64,000 nucleotides of DNA from Myxococcota bacterium (lineage in GTDB: Bacteria; Myxococcota; B64-G9). The stretch is from the NCBI GenBank assembly GCA_022710975.1, contig JAKLGA010000012.1:124001-188000 (forward strand). The letters are read 5' to 3'. A model generated the notes under the pieces. That model saw only the letters and a program-made list of their open reading frames with translations. It was not told the DNA's origin and did not search any database. Made by a program: the position numbers and the translations under genes. Every line of letters begins with the position of its first letter. The stretch's first letter is position 1. Below are positions 52,998-63,137 of the stretch, in pieces.

Positions 52998-54754
52998 GCT
53001 CCCTCCCCCAGCGCGAGCTTGAGCTCGCGGTAGCGCCGCAGCACGGCCATGCGGCCCTGCGGGCTGGAGAGCTCCTGGCGCATGTCCGCGGGCAGGAAGC
53101 TCTTGTCGGTGCACTCCAGGATGGCGGCCATGATCTGCAGCGTCTTCTCGTCGCCCTCGGTCGAGGGCATGAACTCGTCGAGCGCCGCCTGCAGGTGGGC
53201 CCGGGTCACGTCCTGGCCGCCCTCGAGCAGCGCCAGGCGCTTGGCCCGGGTGAGCACGCCCTCGACGTCTGCGCCCGAGAGCTTCTGCTCCTTGGGCACC
53301 TCGGGGACCTCGTCCGCGCTGACGTCGATGTGGTTCTTCTTCCCCAGCACCCGCAGCATGTCAGCGTACTCGGCCTGGGTGGAGGGGTAGAACAGCGGGA
53401 TGTGCACCTCGCAGCGGCCCTGCCGCTTGATGTCGATGGGCAGCAGATCCGGGCGGCAGGTGAGCAGGAACCAGATGATCTTGCCCCGGTAGAGCGTGTT
53501 GCCCATCTGGGAGGCGAACTGGCCGAACACCCGGCTCGAGGTGCCCGAGTCGCCGCCGGCGGCCCGGTCCCCCAGCATGGCGTCGGCCTCGTCGATGATC
53601 ACCACCACCGGGCCCATGACCCGCAGCACCTTGAGGATCTTCTCCAGGTTGCCCTCGGTCTCCCCCACGTACTTGGAGCGGAAGTTCAAGAGCTTCAGGC
53701 AGGGCACGCCCACCGAGCCGGCGTAGCACTCGGCCAGGAAGGTCTTGCCGGTGCCCACCGGGCCGCAGAACAGGTAGCCCATGGGCACCGAGTCCTGCCG
53801 GCCGCGCCGGATGAGCTCGGCGTCCGAGTTCAGGCGCGCCTTGCCGGCCTCGTGGCCCACCACCATGTCGAGCGTGTGCGGCGGCTCGATGAACTCCACC
53901 AGCCCCTGGCACTGGCCCTCGATCATGCGCTTCTTGTAGATCTTGAGGTCCGCCAGCGTGATGCGCTTGCCGGCGCGGATGGCCCGGTGCATCAGCCCCT
54001 GCAGATGCACCAGGGTGAGCCCGGCGGTCAGGTCGGCCAGCTGCTCGGCGCTGACCTCGCACAGGCCGGCGAAGTCCCGCCCGGCCGCGCTCCACAGGAT
54101 GAACTGCAGGCGGGCGGCCCGCTCGGGGTGGGGGAGCTCGACCTTGAGCGTATGGGCGTTCTGCACCAGCGAGGCGTGCAGGTCGCTCAGGCGCTCGGAG
54201 ATCAGGCAGAAGGCCAGCGGGATCTTCTTGAGGTGGGGGCTCTTGGACCAGTTGAGCAGCGTGGTCAGCGCCGAGGCCAGCTCGCGGCTGGTGTGCGACA
54301 CGTCGGTGGACGGCGCCAGGAAGTGGGCGTAGTCCAGGATGAGCGCCACCGAGGGGCGCTCCCCCTCGCGCAGCAGCACCAGGTCCAGGTAGCGGTTCAG
54401 CACCGGGAACACCTGGGCCGGCTGGCGGGTCTTGCGCAGCTCCTCCACCGGTCCGATGAAGCGCTCGATGTGCCGGTTCATCTTGTCCAGGCGCGCCTGG
54501 GTCGAGGCCAGCGGCCGCGGGCCGTTGACCTGGTCGTAGGCCAGCACGGCGTCCCACTGGCCGAAGACCTGGCTGGCCAGGAACTCGGGCAGCATGGCGT
54601 AGCGCACGCCGTCTTTGGTCTCCACCCGCACCAGGTCGTCCACGTTGCCGTGCAGGATGAAGGTCTGGGTCTGACCCGAGGCGTGGGTCTCGGCCAGGTG
54701 CTGGGCCCAGGGCGGGAACCACGGCTCCAGGCTGGGGGCGCTCTCTTCCGACAT
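52994..54754 (-). CDS. double AAA-domain ATPase with degenerate first module
   Basis: A 586-residue protein with two AAA+ modules. The N-terminal one (residues 25-260) has lost Walker A (TFILHGNVDDLVR in its place) and keeps only structural strands (VALILDYAHFLAP). The second (about 290-520) has Walker A GPVGTGKTFLAE, Walker B VVVIIDEADAMLG and a sensor-like LLTCRPDLLP, followed by a C-terminal lid. No protease or membrane segment is visible. It acts in the cytoplasm, perhaps as a remodeller for the PspA or membrane proteins of this operon. Coupled to the carbamoyltransferase (ATGA). Confidence 0.82.
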   Translation of the reverse strand: MSEESAPSLEPWFPPWAQHLAETHASGQTQTFILHGNVDDLVRVETKDGVRYAMLPEFLASQVFGQWDAVLAYDQVNGPRPLASTQARLDKMNRHIERFIGPVEELRKTRQPAQVFPVLNRYLDLVLLREGERPSVALILDYAHFLAPSTDVSHTSRELASALTTLLNWSKSPHLKKIPLAFCLISERLSDLHASLVQNAHTLKVELPHPERAARLQFILWSAAGRDFAGLCEVSAEQLADLTAGLTLVHLQGLMHRAIRAGKRITLADLKIYKKRMIEGQCQGLVEFIEPPHTLDMVVGHEAGKARLNSDAELIRRGRQDSVPMGYLFCGPVGTGKTFLAECYAGSVGVPCLKLLNFRSKYVGETEGNLEKILKVLRVMGPVVVIIDEADAMLGDRAAGGDSGTSSRVFGQFASQMGNTLYRGKIIWFLLTCRPDLLPIDIKRQGRCEVHIPLFYPSTQAEYADMLRVLGKKNHIDVSADEVPEVPKEQKLSGADVEGVLTRAKRLALLEGGQDVTRAHLQAALDEFMPSTEGDEKTLQIMAAILECTDKSFLPADMRQELSSPQGRMAVLRRYRELKLALGEGA

Positions 54755-54797
54755 GCTCGTCCCTCCCGGTCGGTGCTTCGGGGCGCTGGGCGGTGCG

Positions 54798-55682
54798 TTA
54801 CGAATCGGCCCCGGGGGTGGTCTGCTGATCCAGCAGGGCGGGCGGCGTCTCCTCCTGCCCGGAGGTCAGGCCGGTCAGCATCTCCAGCTCGCCCATGGCC
54901 TTCTCGGTCTGCTGGACGGAGACGGACACGCTGTCCACCTCCTGGGTGATGAACTCGGGGTCCTGGCGGCTGATGCTCATCTCGCCGAGCCCCGCGATGG
55001 TCGAGTAGACGCGGTCCAGCTCGAGCTCGAAGAACTCGTGCTTCTGCTTGGCCCGCTCGTAGTTGGCCAGGCGCGCCTCGGTGGTGGTGAGCGTGTCCTG
55101 GAGCGTCTTGCGGCGCTTGGCCACCTCGGGCGTGTCCTGCTCCTGCGCCGGGCCCATGGCTTCCAGCCGCTCCCTGGCCCGGTCGTGGGTCTCGCTAATC
55201 TCGTCCTGGTCGATGGTGGCGAAGAACTGCTCCAGGGCGTTCTTCGAGTACAGCAGCTTGAGGTAGATCCACAGCAGCCGGTTGATGTTGGAGGTGCGCA
55301 TGTCCTCCATGGCGCCGGTCTCCGCCTGCTCGCGGAAGCCCTGCGAGATGCGCCGGAGCTCGCCGCACAGCGTGCGCAGCTTGTCGTACTTCTCGCGATC
55401 CCTGCGCCCCAGGCTGGTCAGGATGGCCTCGGCCTTCTTGGAGGTCTCCTCGGAGGTCTGCGCGCGGGTGAGCTTGTGCTCCTCGGCGTCCACGGCCGAC
55501 TGGAACCTGGGGTGGGTGGTCAGGCCGGTGAGGTAGATGAGCTCTCCCGCGGCCACCAGCGGCAGGACCACGTCCGGGTGCCCGGACACGAAGCCGAGCG
55601 CCGTGCCGGCCGCCAGCGCCAGCACGTTCCAGTGCTGCAGGAAGGCCTTCTTCAGGTACTTCACAAACCGGGGCATCGCCAT
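54798..55682 (-). CDS. membrane-anchored coiled-coil protein of the PspA operon
   Basis: A 294-residue protein from the ATG at 55682. Two hydrophobic segments near residues 18-50 (NVLALAAGTALGFVSGHPD, VVLPLVAAGELIYLTGL) are followed by a charged helical region to residue 270 (RDREKYDKLRTLCGELRRIS, ERAKQKHEFFELELDRVY). I do not recognise a family. The placement between ABC ATPase and AAA ATPase suggests it links the transporter or membrane to the cytoplasmic ATPase. The tail is acidic. Confidence 0.65.
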   Translation of the reverse strand: MAMPRFVKYLKKAFLQHWNVLALAAGTALGFVSGHPDVVLPLVAAGELIYLTGLTTHPRFQSAVDAEEHKLTRAQTSEETSKKAEAILTSLGRRDREKYDKLRTLCGELRRISQGFREQAETGAMEDMRTSNINRLLWIYLKLLYSKNALEQFFATIDQDEISETHDRARERLEAMGPAQEQDTPEVAKRRKTLQDTLTTTEARLANYERAKQKHEFFELELDRVYSTIAGLGEMSISRQDPEFITQEVDSVSVSVQQTEKAMGELEMLTGLTSGQEETPPALLDQQTTPGADS

Positions 55683-55714
55683 GGGCCTGCTCTGCTTCCT
55701 GCGGGAACCCCCGC

Positions 55715-56608
<894 letters not shown>

Positions 56609-56611
56609 GGC

Positions 56612-57754
56612 TCAGCGCCTCCCGTACCGGTAGGGGAACAGCGCCTTCTGGGTGAAGAACAGCACGCGGTCGAACAAGAAGGCCACCATGGTGATGAACA
56701 GCAGGATCAGGTAGACGTGCTCCTTCGGCCCGCGGCGCTGGGAGTTGAGGATCAGCATGCCGATGCCCTCGGTGGCATTCACGATCTCGGCCATGATGAT
56801 GTAGCCGAAGGCCAGGCCGAACAGCAGCCGCACCGAGTTGAAGATGTCCGGGAGCGAGAGCGGGATGATCACCTTGAGCAGCACCTGCCAGCGCGAGGCG
56901 CCCAGGGTGTAGGCCGTGTCGAGGTAGTCCTGGCCCACGTCGCGCACGGCGCGCGAGGCGTCGAACATGATGAAGGCCACGCAGGCGATGAAGATGAAGG
57001 CGATCTTCTGCGCCTCGTCGATGCCGAAGAACAGCATGGACAGCGGCACCAGCGCGGCGATAGGCACGTTGCGCCCGAAGATGGAGATGGGGGCGAAGAA
57101 GGCGTCGATGCGCAGGAAGGTCCCGCCCAGGATCCCCAGCGGCACGCCCACCGCCACCGCCAGGCCGAAGCCCTCCAGCACCCGCACCAGGCTGGCGAAC
57201 AGGTTGCGCATCAGCGCGCGATCGAACCACAGGGAGCCGAAGGAGCCGAACACCTCCTCCGGGCTGCCGAGGGTGATGGCGTCGACGGCCCGCTCGTCAC
57301 CGTTCGGACCCCACCAGGGCCGGGTCGCCAGCCACCAGGCCAGGAAGATGAGCCCGATGCACACGGTCGCCATGAACAGGCGCCCCCAGATGCTCGGCTC
57401 GTTGCGGATCACGAAGAAGTTGCGCCAGAAGGTCCGGAACGGCGCCAGGAGGCCGCTCCCGGCACCGGGCTGTCCGGACGCCGCCTCGGTCTTCGCCTCG
57501 GCCTTCGCCTCGGCCTTCGGCGCCGGCGCCTTGGCCGGGGCGGGCTTCTTCGCCGCGGCCTCCCGGTCCTCGGCCTCGAAGGCGCGCAGCGCCGCCTCGG
57601 CTGCCGCCGGGTCCACCGGTGGGGCCGGCGGTGGGGCCGGCGGCGCGGCCGGCGGCGCAGCCGCCGGTCCGGGTGCGGCCGCCCGGGGCGCGGCGTCGTC
57701 GGGCGGCCTGGGGGCCGGTCGCCCGGGTGGAGTCGCCTTGGGGTCGTCGGTCAT
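56612..57754 (-). CDS. ABC transporter permease (nitrate/taurine type) with long N-terminal extension
   Basis: A 380-residue permease. The first ~95 residues are a disordered Pro/Ala tail (PPAAPPAPPPAPPVDPAAAE) with a lysine-rich end. The rest has six hydrophobic helices. The cytoplasmic EAA loop is YTLGASRWQVLLKVIIPLSL followed by PDIF, characteristic of SsuC/TauC. The extra N-terminal tail is on the cytoplasmic side and could bind PspA or the ATPase, which also has a Pro-rich leader. Upstream is the substrate-binding fusion. Confidence 0.87.
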   Translation of the reverse strand: MTDDPKATPPGRPAPRPPDDAAPRAAAPGPAAAPPAAPPAPPPAPPVDPAAAEAALRAFEAEDREAAAKKPAPAKAPAPKAEAKAEAKTEAASGQPGAGSGLLAPFRTFWRNFFVIRNEPSIWGRLFMATVCIGLIFLAWWLATRPWWGPNGDERAVDAITLGSPEEVFGSFGSLWFDRALMRNLFASLVRVLEGFGLAVAVGVPLGILGGTFLRIDAFFAPISIFGRNVPIAALVPLSMLFFGIDEAQKIAFIFIACVAFIMFDASRAVRDVGQDYLDTAYTLGASRWQVLLKVIIPLSLPDIFNSVRLLFGLAFGYIIMAEIVNATEGIGMLILNSQRRGPKEHVYLILLFITMVAFLFDRVLFFTQKALFPYRYGRR

Positions 57755-57776
57755 GCGGCCGGCTCCGGCTGCGGCC

Positions 57777-59534
57777 TCACTGGGCCTCGAGCGGGTAGAT
57801 CTTCACTTCCACCCGGCGGTTCTTGGCGTGGTTCATGGGGTCGTTGCCGTCCATGGGCTTGTCCCAGCCCTGGCCCACCGTGGAGAACTGGTTGGGCTGC
57901 AGCGACTTGAATTTCTTCAGCAGCGACTCCTTGACCGCGTTGGCGCGGTTCTGCGAGAGCTCCTTGACCGCCTCGGCGGGCACCGAGCCGCGCATGGAGG
58001 CGTCGGTGTGGCCCTCGATCACGATGCGGGCCGCGTTGTACTGGCCGGCCAGCCGGCCGATCTCCTCGAGCACGAACTTCACGTTGGGATCGTAGGGCAC
58101 GCGCACCACCTTGTCGCCCTCGCGCTTCTCGATCTCCATCTCCAGGTCCCAGGAGTTGGGGAAGAAGTGCACCACCACGGTCTTGGTCAGGATCTCGCCC
58201 GACTCGGCCTGGATGGAGCCGACGCTCTTGGGGGCGAAGGTGACCGTGTACTCGTCCTTCTGGGCGGAGTACTTGGTGTCCTTGCCGAGCTTCTGCAGCA
58301 CGGAGAAGTCGACCACCTGGTCGAACTCGGTCTTGGTGGTCACCTGGCCGATGCGCTTGTACAGGTAGTAGGCGGTCTCCCAGGTGCGCTCGAAGTTGGA
58401 CGGGTTGTTCTGGTTCAGGAAGAACTCGCGGTTCTCGGCGTAATTGGTGGGGTGCGCGTCCGCGAGCATCGAGAAGGCCTCGGTCGGCGGGATGGAGTAG
58501 CCGGCGGCCATGAACTCCGCCACCTTCTGCTTCTTGGTCTCGTCCTTCAGCTCCTCCATGGCGTCGAAGATGCCGCGCACCAGGCCCTCGATCACCTCGG
58601 GGTTGTCCTTGGCGAAGTCGGCCCGGGCGAACCACACGTCCGCGATCAGCTTGTTGGCGGTCTGGGTGCTGACCAGCAGCTTGTTGCCCTTCACCTCGGA
58701 CAGCTTGTAGATGTCCGGCGCCCAGGACACGCAGGCGGCGATGTCCTTCTGGGTGTTGAAGGCCGCGGCGGCCTCGAAGGCCGTCTGGGTGAACTTGAAG
58801 TTCACCTCGGCCGGCTGCACGCCGGCGTTGATCAGCGCGTTCAGCACGAAGTAGTGGGAGGGCGAGTTCTGCGCCAGCACGATGGTCTTGCCGCGCAGCT
58901 GGCCGATGTTGTCCACCCCGCGGCCGACGATGCCGTCGCCGCCGTTGGACCAGTCGATCTGCTGGAACACGCGCGGCATGACGCGGGTGTCCTTGCGCAG
59001 CTCCTCCATGAGCAGCGGCAGCATGTCCACGGTGGCCCAGCCGACGTGCACGTTGCCGGTGGCGTAGGCGTCGCGCATGGCCACCGGATCGTCGATCAGC
59101 ACCAGCTCCACCTTGAACTTCTTGCCGCCCGGCGCCTCCCACTCCTTGCCGGGCTTGAAGCCCTGGTTGGCCCACACGATGGGCGCCCAGCCGGCCCACA
59201 CGTTGAGCGCGAAGCGCAGCGTGTTGTTCTCCATCGGCTTGTAGGAGGAGGTGCCGGCCACGGGCGGCAGCTTGGCCGCGGAGACGAAGGTGTACTCCTT
59301 GACGGTGGTCGGGGCGTTGGCGTCGGGCGCCTCGGCGCCGCCGGCCCCGGCGGGCTGATCGCCGCCGCCCTGGATCTTCTTGATGGCGTTCGGATCGATG
59401 GGGTCGCCGCCCGCACCCTCTTGCGTGCCCGAGGGGGCCAGGATGCCAGCCCGGTACAGGGCGTAGCCGCCCAGGCCCAGGACCACCAAACCCACCACCA
59501 CCCAGAATCCTGCCTTAGGCTTGCCGATGGACAT
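57777..59534 (-). CDS. substrate-binding protein fused to OmpA peptidoglycan-binding domain
   Basis: A 585-residue protein. Residues 10-31 form a membrane anchor (VVVGLVVLGLGGYALYRAGI), not a cleaved signal. Residues 95-400 are a type II (NMT1/taurine-like) substrate-binding fold (LRFALNVWAGWAPIVWANQ, GNVHVGWATVDMLPLLMEE, SNGGDGIVGRGVDNIGQLRG). Residues 465-585 are an OmpA-C domain with EGHTDASMRGS, LSQNRANAVKESLLKKFK and NRRVEVKI. It would stretch from the inner membrane to the peptidoglycan while delivering ligand to the permease. This fusion is known in databases as a combined ABC substrate-binding/OmpA protein; its ligand is unknown to me. Confidence 0.85.
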   Translation of the reverse strand: MSIGKPKAGFWVVVGLVVLGLGGYALYRAGILAPSGTQEGAGGDPIDPNAIKKIQGGGDQPAGAGGAEAPDANAPTTVKEYTFVSAAKLPPVAGTSSYKPMENNTLRFALNVWAGWAPIVWANQGFKPGKEWEAPGGKKFKVELVLIDDPVAMRDAYATGNVHVGWATVDMLPLLMEELRKDTRVMPRVFQQIDWSNGGDGIVGRGVDNIGQLRGKTIVLAQNSPSHYFVLNALINAGVQPAEVNFKFTQTAFEAAAAFNTQKDIAACVSWAPDIYKLSEVKGNKLLVSTQTANKLIADVWFARADFAKDNPEVIEGLVRGIFDAMEELKDETKKQKVAEFMAAGYSIPPTEAFSMLADAHPTNYAENREFFLNQNNPSNFERTWETAYYLYKRIGQVTTKTEFDQVVDFSVLQKLGKDTKYSAQKDEYTVTFAPKSVGSIQAESGEILTKTVVVHFFPNSWDLEMEIEKREGDKVVRVPYDPNVKFVLEEIGRLAGQYNAARIVIEGHTDASMRGSVPAEAVKELSQNRANAVKESLLKKFKSLQPNQFSTVGQGWDKPMDGNDPMNHAKNRRVEVKIYPLEAQ

Positions 59535-59552
59535 TGGTTCCCTCCTCGATCT

Positions 59553-60335
59553 CTAGTTCGTCTCGGTCTGCTTGGACGCGGCGGTGATGGCCTTGTCTTC
59601 CTCGGCCACCGCCTCCTCGGGCCCCAGGGCCTTCACGCTCGTCTCGATCTTGGTCGACTCGGGCGTCTTCAGCCCCATGTCGACCTCGAACTTCGCCAGC
59701 AGATCCTCGGCCTGCGAGGCCTCCAGGGCCTTCTCGGCCTTGATCTCCTCGACGCCCTCCGAGCTGAGGTCGGAGGCCACCCGGACCGTGGCCCGGTTGA
59801 GGTCGATCTTCTCCTGGATGACCTGCTCGAGCTGCCCGAAGTCGGTGGTCACGTCGAAGTTGAAGGTCTGGCTGAGGCGGGCCAGCTCCGCCTCGGCGTT
59901 GGACATCTTCAGCTCCGCCTCGTACTTCTGGATCTTCTCGCGCACCTGCCCGAGCTTCTTGGTGGCGTGCTTGATCTTCTCGACGTTGTTCTGGTACGCG
60001 GCCTCGTGCAGCTTGAGCTGCTCCTTGTTCTCGGCCAGGTCCTTCTCGGCGCTCTGCAGCTGGATGGCCAGCTGGCCCGCCGTGGCCCTGTCGCCGGCCT
60101 TCAGGTAGGCCTTGATCTTGGCCGTGAGCTGCTGCACCCGCTTCTCGCCGTCGACCACCTGGCGGTTCACGCGCTCCACCAGCCCGCGGTACTGCTCCAG
60201 GCCCTTGCGCCCCTCCTTCATCTGCTCCACGGCGCGGTCGTACTCGAGCTGCATCTGGGCGATGGGATCGCGGGTCCAGAACCAGTTGGCTAGCTTGTTG
60301 AACTGGGCGCGGACGGCGTTCCATACCTTCCCCAT
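59553..60335 (-). CDS. PspA/IM30-family membrane-protection protein
   Basis: A 260-residue, largely helical protein with the PspA hairpin pattern: MQLEYDRAVEQMKEGRKGLE, LTAKIKAYLKAGDRATAGQ, NVEKIKHATKKLGQVREKIQ, KYEAELKMSNAEAELARLSQ. The N-terminal helix is amphipathic, as needed for membrane binding, though it starts at MGKVWNAVRAQFNKLANW instead of the usual MGIFSR. PspA proteins form ESCRT-III-like assemblies that stabilise stressed membranes. First gene of the eight-gene operon, with GAAGGAGG upstream and a candidate promoter at 60429-60457. Confidence 0.82.
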   Translation of the reverse strand: MGKVWNAVRAQFNKLANWFWTRDPIAQMQLEYDRAVEQMKEGRKGLEQYRGLVERVNRQVVDGEKRVQQLTAKIKAYLKAGDRATAGQLAIQLQSAEKDLAENKEQLKLHEAAYQNNVEKIKHATKKLGQVREKIQKYEAELKMSNAEAELARLSQTFNFDVTTDFGQLEQVIQEKIDLNRATVRVASDLSSEGVEEIKAEKALEASQAEDLLAKFEVDMGLKTPESTKIETSVKALGPEEAVAEEDKAITAASKQTETN

Positions 60336-60428
60336 GGCTGGCCTCCTTCGTGGCTCGCTTGACCCTCGGTCCTCCGCCCGCCCCGGCAGGGCGGCGCGAC
60401 CTTCCGGCGTGTTCCTCGATCCCGGGGG

Positions 60429-60457
60429 ACCGTAGCGCAAAGGCGTTGGTTCGTCAA
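60429..60457 (-). promoter_or_regulatory. candidate promoter of the PspA operon
   Basis: On the minus strand TTGACG (60457-60452), a 17-bp spacer and TACGGT (60434-60429). It would start about 90 bases before the pspA ATG. The 246-bp divergent gap to the kinase gene (60582) contains no other clear element. Confidence 0.4.
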
Positions 60458-60581
60458 CCGGTTGTGTGTGGCGGGGGGTGGCGTTTCTTGAACTCGCCGG
60501 CGACCGCGGGGTAGGCTTCGGGCAGATGATCGCTGATCCCGCAGAGCGACCCGCGGGCGGGGCCGCGCGACCGGTGGTCGG

Positions 60582-63137
60582 ATGAGGAACCACCTCCTGG
60601 TGGGCCTGGGCCTGCTGTTGCTCGGCCTGGGCGTCCTCGCCAGCCTCGATCTGCCCTCCCAGCGTCCGCGCCTGGGGGTGGCGCTGGGCGGCCCCGACGG
60701 CCTCGAGGTGCTCGAGGCGCCGGGGGCCGGCGAGCCGCCCGAGGGAGCCGAACCGGGGGCCGGTGCAGGGCTGCGGGTCGGCGACCGGCTGCTCTCCCTG
60801 GACGGCCGGGCGCTCACGGACGGCGGCTACCTGGGGTTCGTCCTGGACGGTCGGCGGGTGGGCGAGGTGGTGGAGCTCGAGCTCGAGCGCGGCGGCCTGC
60901 GCGCGCGCGCGCGGGCCGAGCTGCGGAGCTCCCTCGATCTCGGGTTGCTGATCGTCAACTTCATCACCGGGCTGCTGCTGTGGTCGCTCGGCATGCTGCT
61001 GGCGCTGAAGGGCGCCGGGCTCGGCAACCGCATGTTCTACCTGGCCTCGCTGTGCCTGTCCGCGGTCATGTTCCTGTACTGGCCCGAGAACCCCATGCGG
61101 TTGCCGCACGGGGAGAGGCTGGCCTGGGTCCTGACCCTCGCCCTCGGCCCGCTGGCGGCCGCTTGCCTGCTGCACTTCAGCCTGGTCTACCCGGAGGACC
61201 GGCGCGGTCGCCTGGGCCGTAACCTGACCCCGCTCCTGTACCTGCCGGCGCTGACGCTCGGCGCCCTGGGGATCTACTGGCTGGCCCGCGCCCGCGCGGG
61301 CCTGGCGCCGGAGGACGTGGCCTGCTACCAGGCCGTCCTGGCGCACGGCCTCAGCGCCCACCAGGCGCTGTACGTGGCCCTCAGCCTGCTGGCGCTGGGG
61401 TGCTCCTTCGCGCACGCCCAGGAGCAGAGCTCGCGCCAGCGCCTCAAGTGGCTGTTCTGGGGGCTGGCCCTGGGCATGGCCCCCCAGATCCTCGGCCGGG
61501 AGGTGCCCCTGGCCCTCGGGCTCACGCCCTGGCTGCCGGAGCACGCGACCTTCGCGTGCATCGGGGTGGCGCCCATCGCCTTCGCCATCTCGATTCGCCG
61601 CCACCGGCTGCTGGACGTGGATCTGGTCATCCAGCGCTCCCTGGTCTACTCGCTGGTCAGCGCCTTCGTGGTGGCCGCCTACCTGGGCCTGGTCGGGCTG
61701 GGCGACTTCGTCACCCAGCACCTGTGGGGGCAGACCTCCACCGGGGTGCGGGTGGTGGTCGTGCTGCTGCTGGCCGCGGCCTTCGCCCCGGCGCGCTCTC
61801 TCGCCCAGCGCCTGGTCGACCGGTCCCTGTTCCGCCAGCAGACCGACCAGCGCGCCGCGCTGCTCGGATTCAGCCGCTTCCTGGCCAAGGTCCCGGACCT
61901 GCAGGGGCTGCGCGCGGCCCTGGCCGAGCTGCTGCAGCGCGTGATGTCCACCGAGCGGCTGCGGGTGCTGGTGGCCGACGGCTCGGGCGAGGTGCTGCGC
62001 GAGCTCCAGCCGCCCGAGCAAGCCGGCCGGCAGGAGCCCGCCCGCGTGGAGGCCTCCAGCCTGGCCCTGCTGGACGCGGGGGCCAGATCCGGCGCCTTCA
62101 CCCCCGACGTCATCCCCACGGATCTGCGCGGCACCGAGGTGCTGGTGCCGCTGCGCACCGAGGGGCGGCTGGTGGGCCTGCTGACCCTGGGGCCCAAGTC
62201 CTCCGGGCTGGCCTACACCGACGAGGAGCGCGGCTTCGTCAACGCCGTGGGGGCGCAGACGGCTGTGGCCTTCGACCGCGCCCGCGCGCTCCAGCAGCTC
62301 CAGGAGGTGAACCTCCACCTGGAGCAGCTGGTCTTCGAGCGCACCCAGCAGCTCGCCCAGGCCAACGACCGGCTGGCCGAGCAGTGCTGCCGGCTGCAGC
62401 AGCTCGACGCCATGAAGGAGTCCCTGACCCGGATGGTGGTGCACGATCTGAAGAACCCGGTGGCCACCATCCTGCTCGGCCTGGAGATCCTCGACCGCGG
62501 CACCCTGGAGGGTGTGCCTCCGCACGTGGCCAGCACGCTGGAGATCATCTCCACCACGATGCGCGACATCCAGGATCTGGTGGCCAACCTGCTGGACGTG
62601 CACCGCATGGAGGCGGGGGAGCTGACCCTGGAGGCCGGACCCGTCGGCCTGGCGGAGCTGCTGTCCGAGTGCGCGCGCCGCGTGGAGGTGATCGCCCGCT
62701 ACCGCCAGGTGCGCGTGGTGATCCAGGCCGAGGCGCAGGGCGAGCTCCGGGCGGATCGGGCCCTGCTGGTGCGGCTGCTGGTGAACCTCTTGACCAACGC
62801 CGTCAAGTACGCCACCCGCGCCAGCGAGGTGGAGCTCGTGGCCGCCCCCGGCCCGGACGGCGGCGCCTGGCTGTCGGTCACCAACCGGGGCACGGTCATC
62901 CCGCCCGAGCTGCACGGGCGCATCTTCGAGAAGTTCTTCCAGGTCGACGGCCGCAGCAGCGGTCCCTTCGCCAGCACCGGCCTGGGGCTGACCTTCTGCA
63001 AGCTTGTGGCCGAGGCCCACGGGGGCCGCATCCAGGTGGAGTCGCCGCCCGCGGGCCGCGGCGACGGGGCGCGCTTCGCGCTCTGGCTGCCGGGTCTGAG
63101 CGCCGCCGCCGGCCCACCGGGCGGGGGAGGGGCCTGA
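60582..63137 (+). CDS. PDZ-membrane-GAF sensor histidine kinase
   Basis: An 851-residue kinase. Residues 1-25 are hydrophobic; residues 30-120 a PDZ-like domain ([30 protein letters not shown]) facing the periplasm; residues 125-400 about seven hydrophobic helices ([20 protein letters not shown] and others). Residues 425-580 are GAF-like, followed by a helical linker ([19 protein letters not shown]). The phospho-acceptor His is near residue 621 in [14 protein letters not shown], and the ATPase domain has [15 protein letters not shown] and [19 protein letters not shown] periplasmic PDZ suggests sensing of unfolded or cleaved envelope proteins. It overlaps the response regulator gene by one base. 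Confidence 0.85.
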   Translation: MRNHLLVGLGLLLLGLGVLASLDLPSQRPRLGVALGGPDGLEVLEAPGAGEPPEGAEPGAGAGLRVGDRLLSLDGRALTDGGYLGFVLDGRRVGEVVELELERGGLRARARAELRSSLDLGLLIVNFITGLLLWSLGMLLALKGAGLGNRMFYLASLCLSAVMFLYWPENPMRLPHGERLAWVLTLALGPLAAACLLHFSLVYPEDRRGRLGRNLTPLLYLPALTLGALGIYWLARARAGLAPEDVACYQAVLAHGLSAHQALYVALSLLALGCSFAHAQEQSSRQRLKWLFWGLALGMAPQILGREVPLALGLTPWLPEHATFACIGVAPIAFAISIRRHRLLDVDLVIQRSLVYSLVSAFVVAAYLGLVGLGDFVTQHLWGQTSTGVRVVVVLLLAAAFAPARSLAQRLVDRSLFRQQTDQRAALLGFSRFLAKVPDLQGLRAALAELLQRVMSTERLRVLVADGSGEVLRELQPPEQAGRQEPARVEASSLALLDAGARSGAFTPDVIPTDLRGTEVLVPLRTEGRLVGLLTLGPKSSGLAYTDEERGFVNAVGAQTAVAFDRARALQQLQEVNLHLEQLVFERTQQLAQANDRLAEQCCRLQQLDAMKESLTRMVVHDLKNPVATILLGLEILDRGTLEGVPPHVASTLEIISTTMRDIQDLVANLLDVHRMEAGELTLEAGPVGLAELLSECARRVEVIARYRQVRVVIQAEAQGELRADRALLVRLLVNLLTNAVKYATRASEVELVAAPGPDGGAWLSVTNRGTVIPPELHGRIFEKFFQVDGRSSGPFASTGLGLTFCKLVAEAHGGRIQVESPPAGRGDGARFALWLPGLSAAAGPPGGGGA

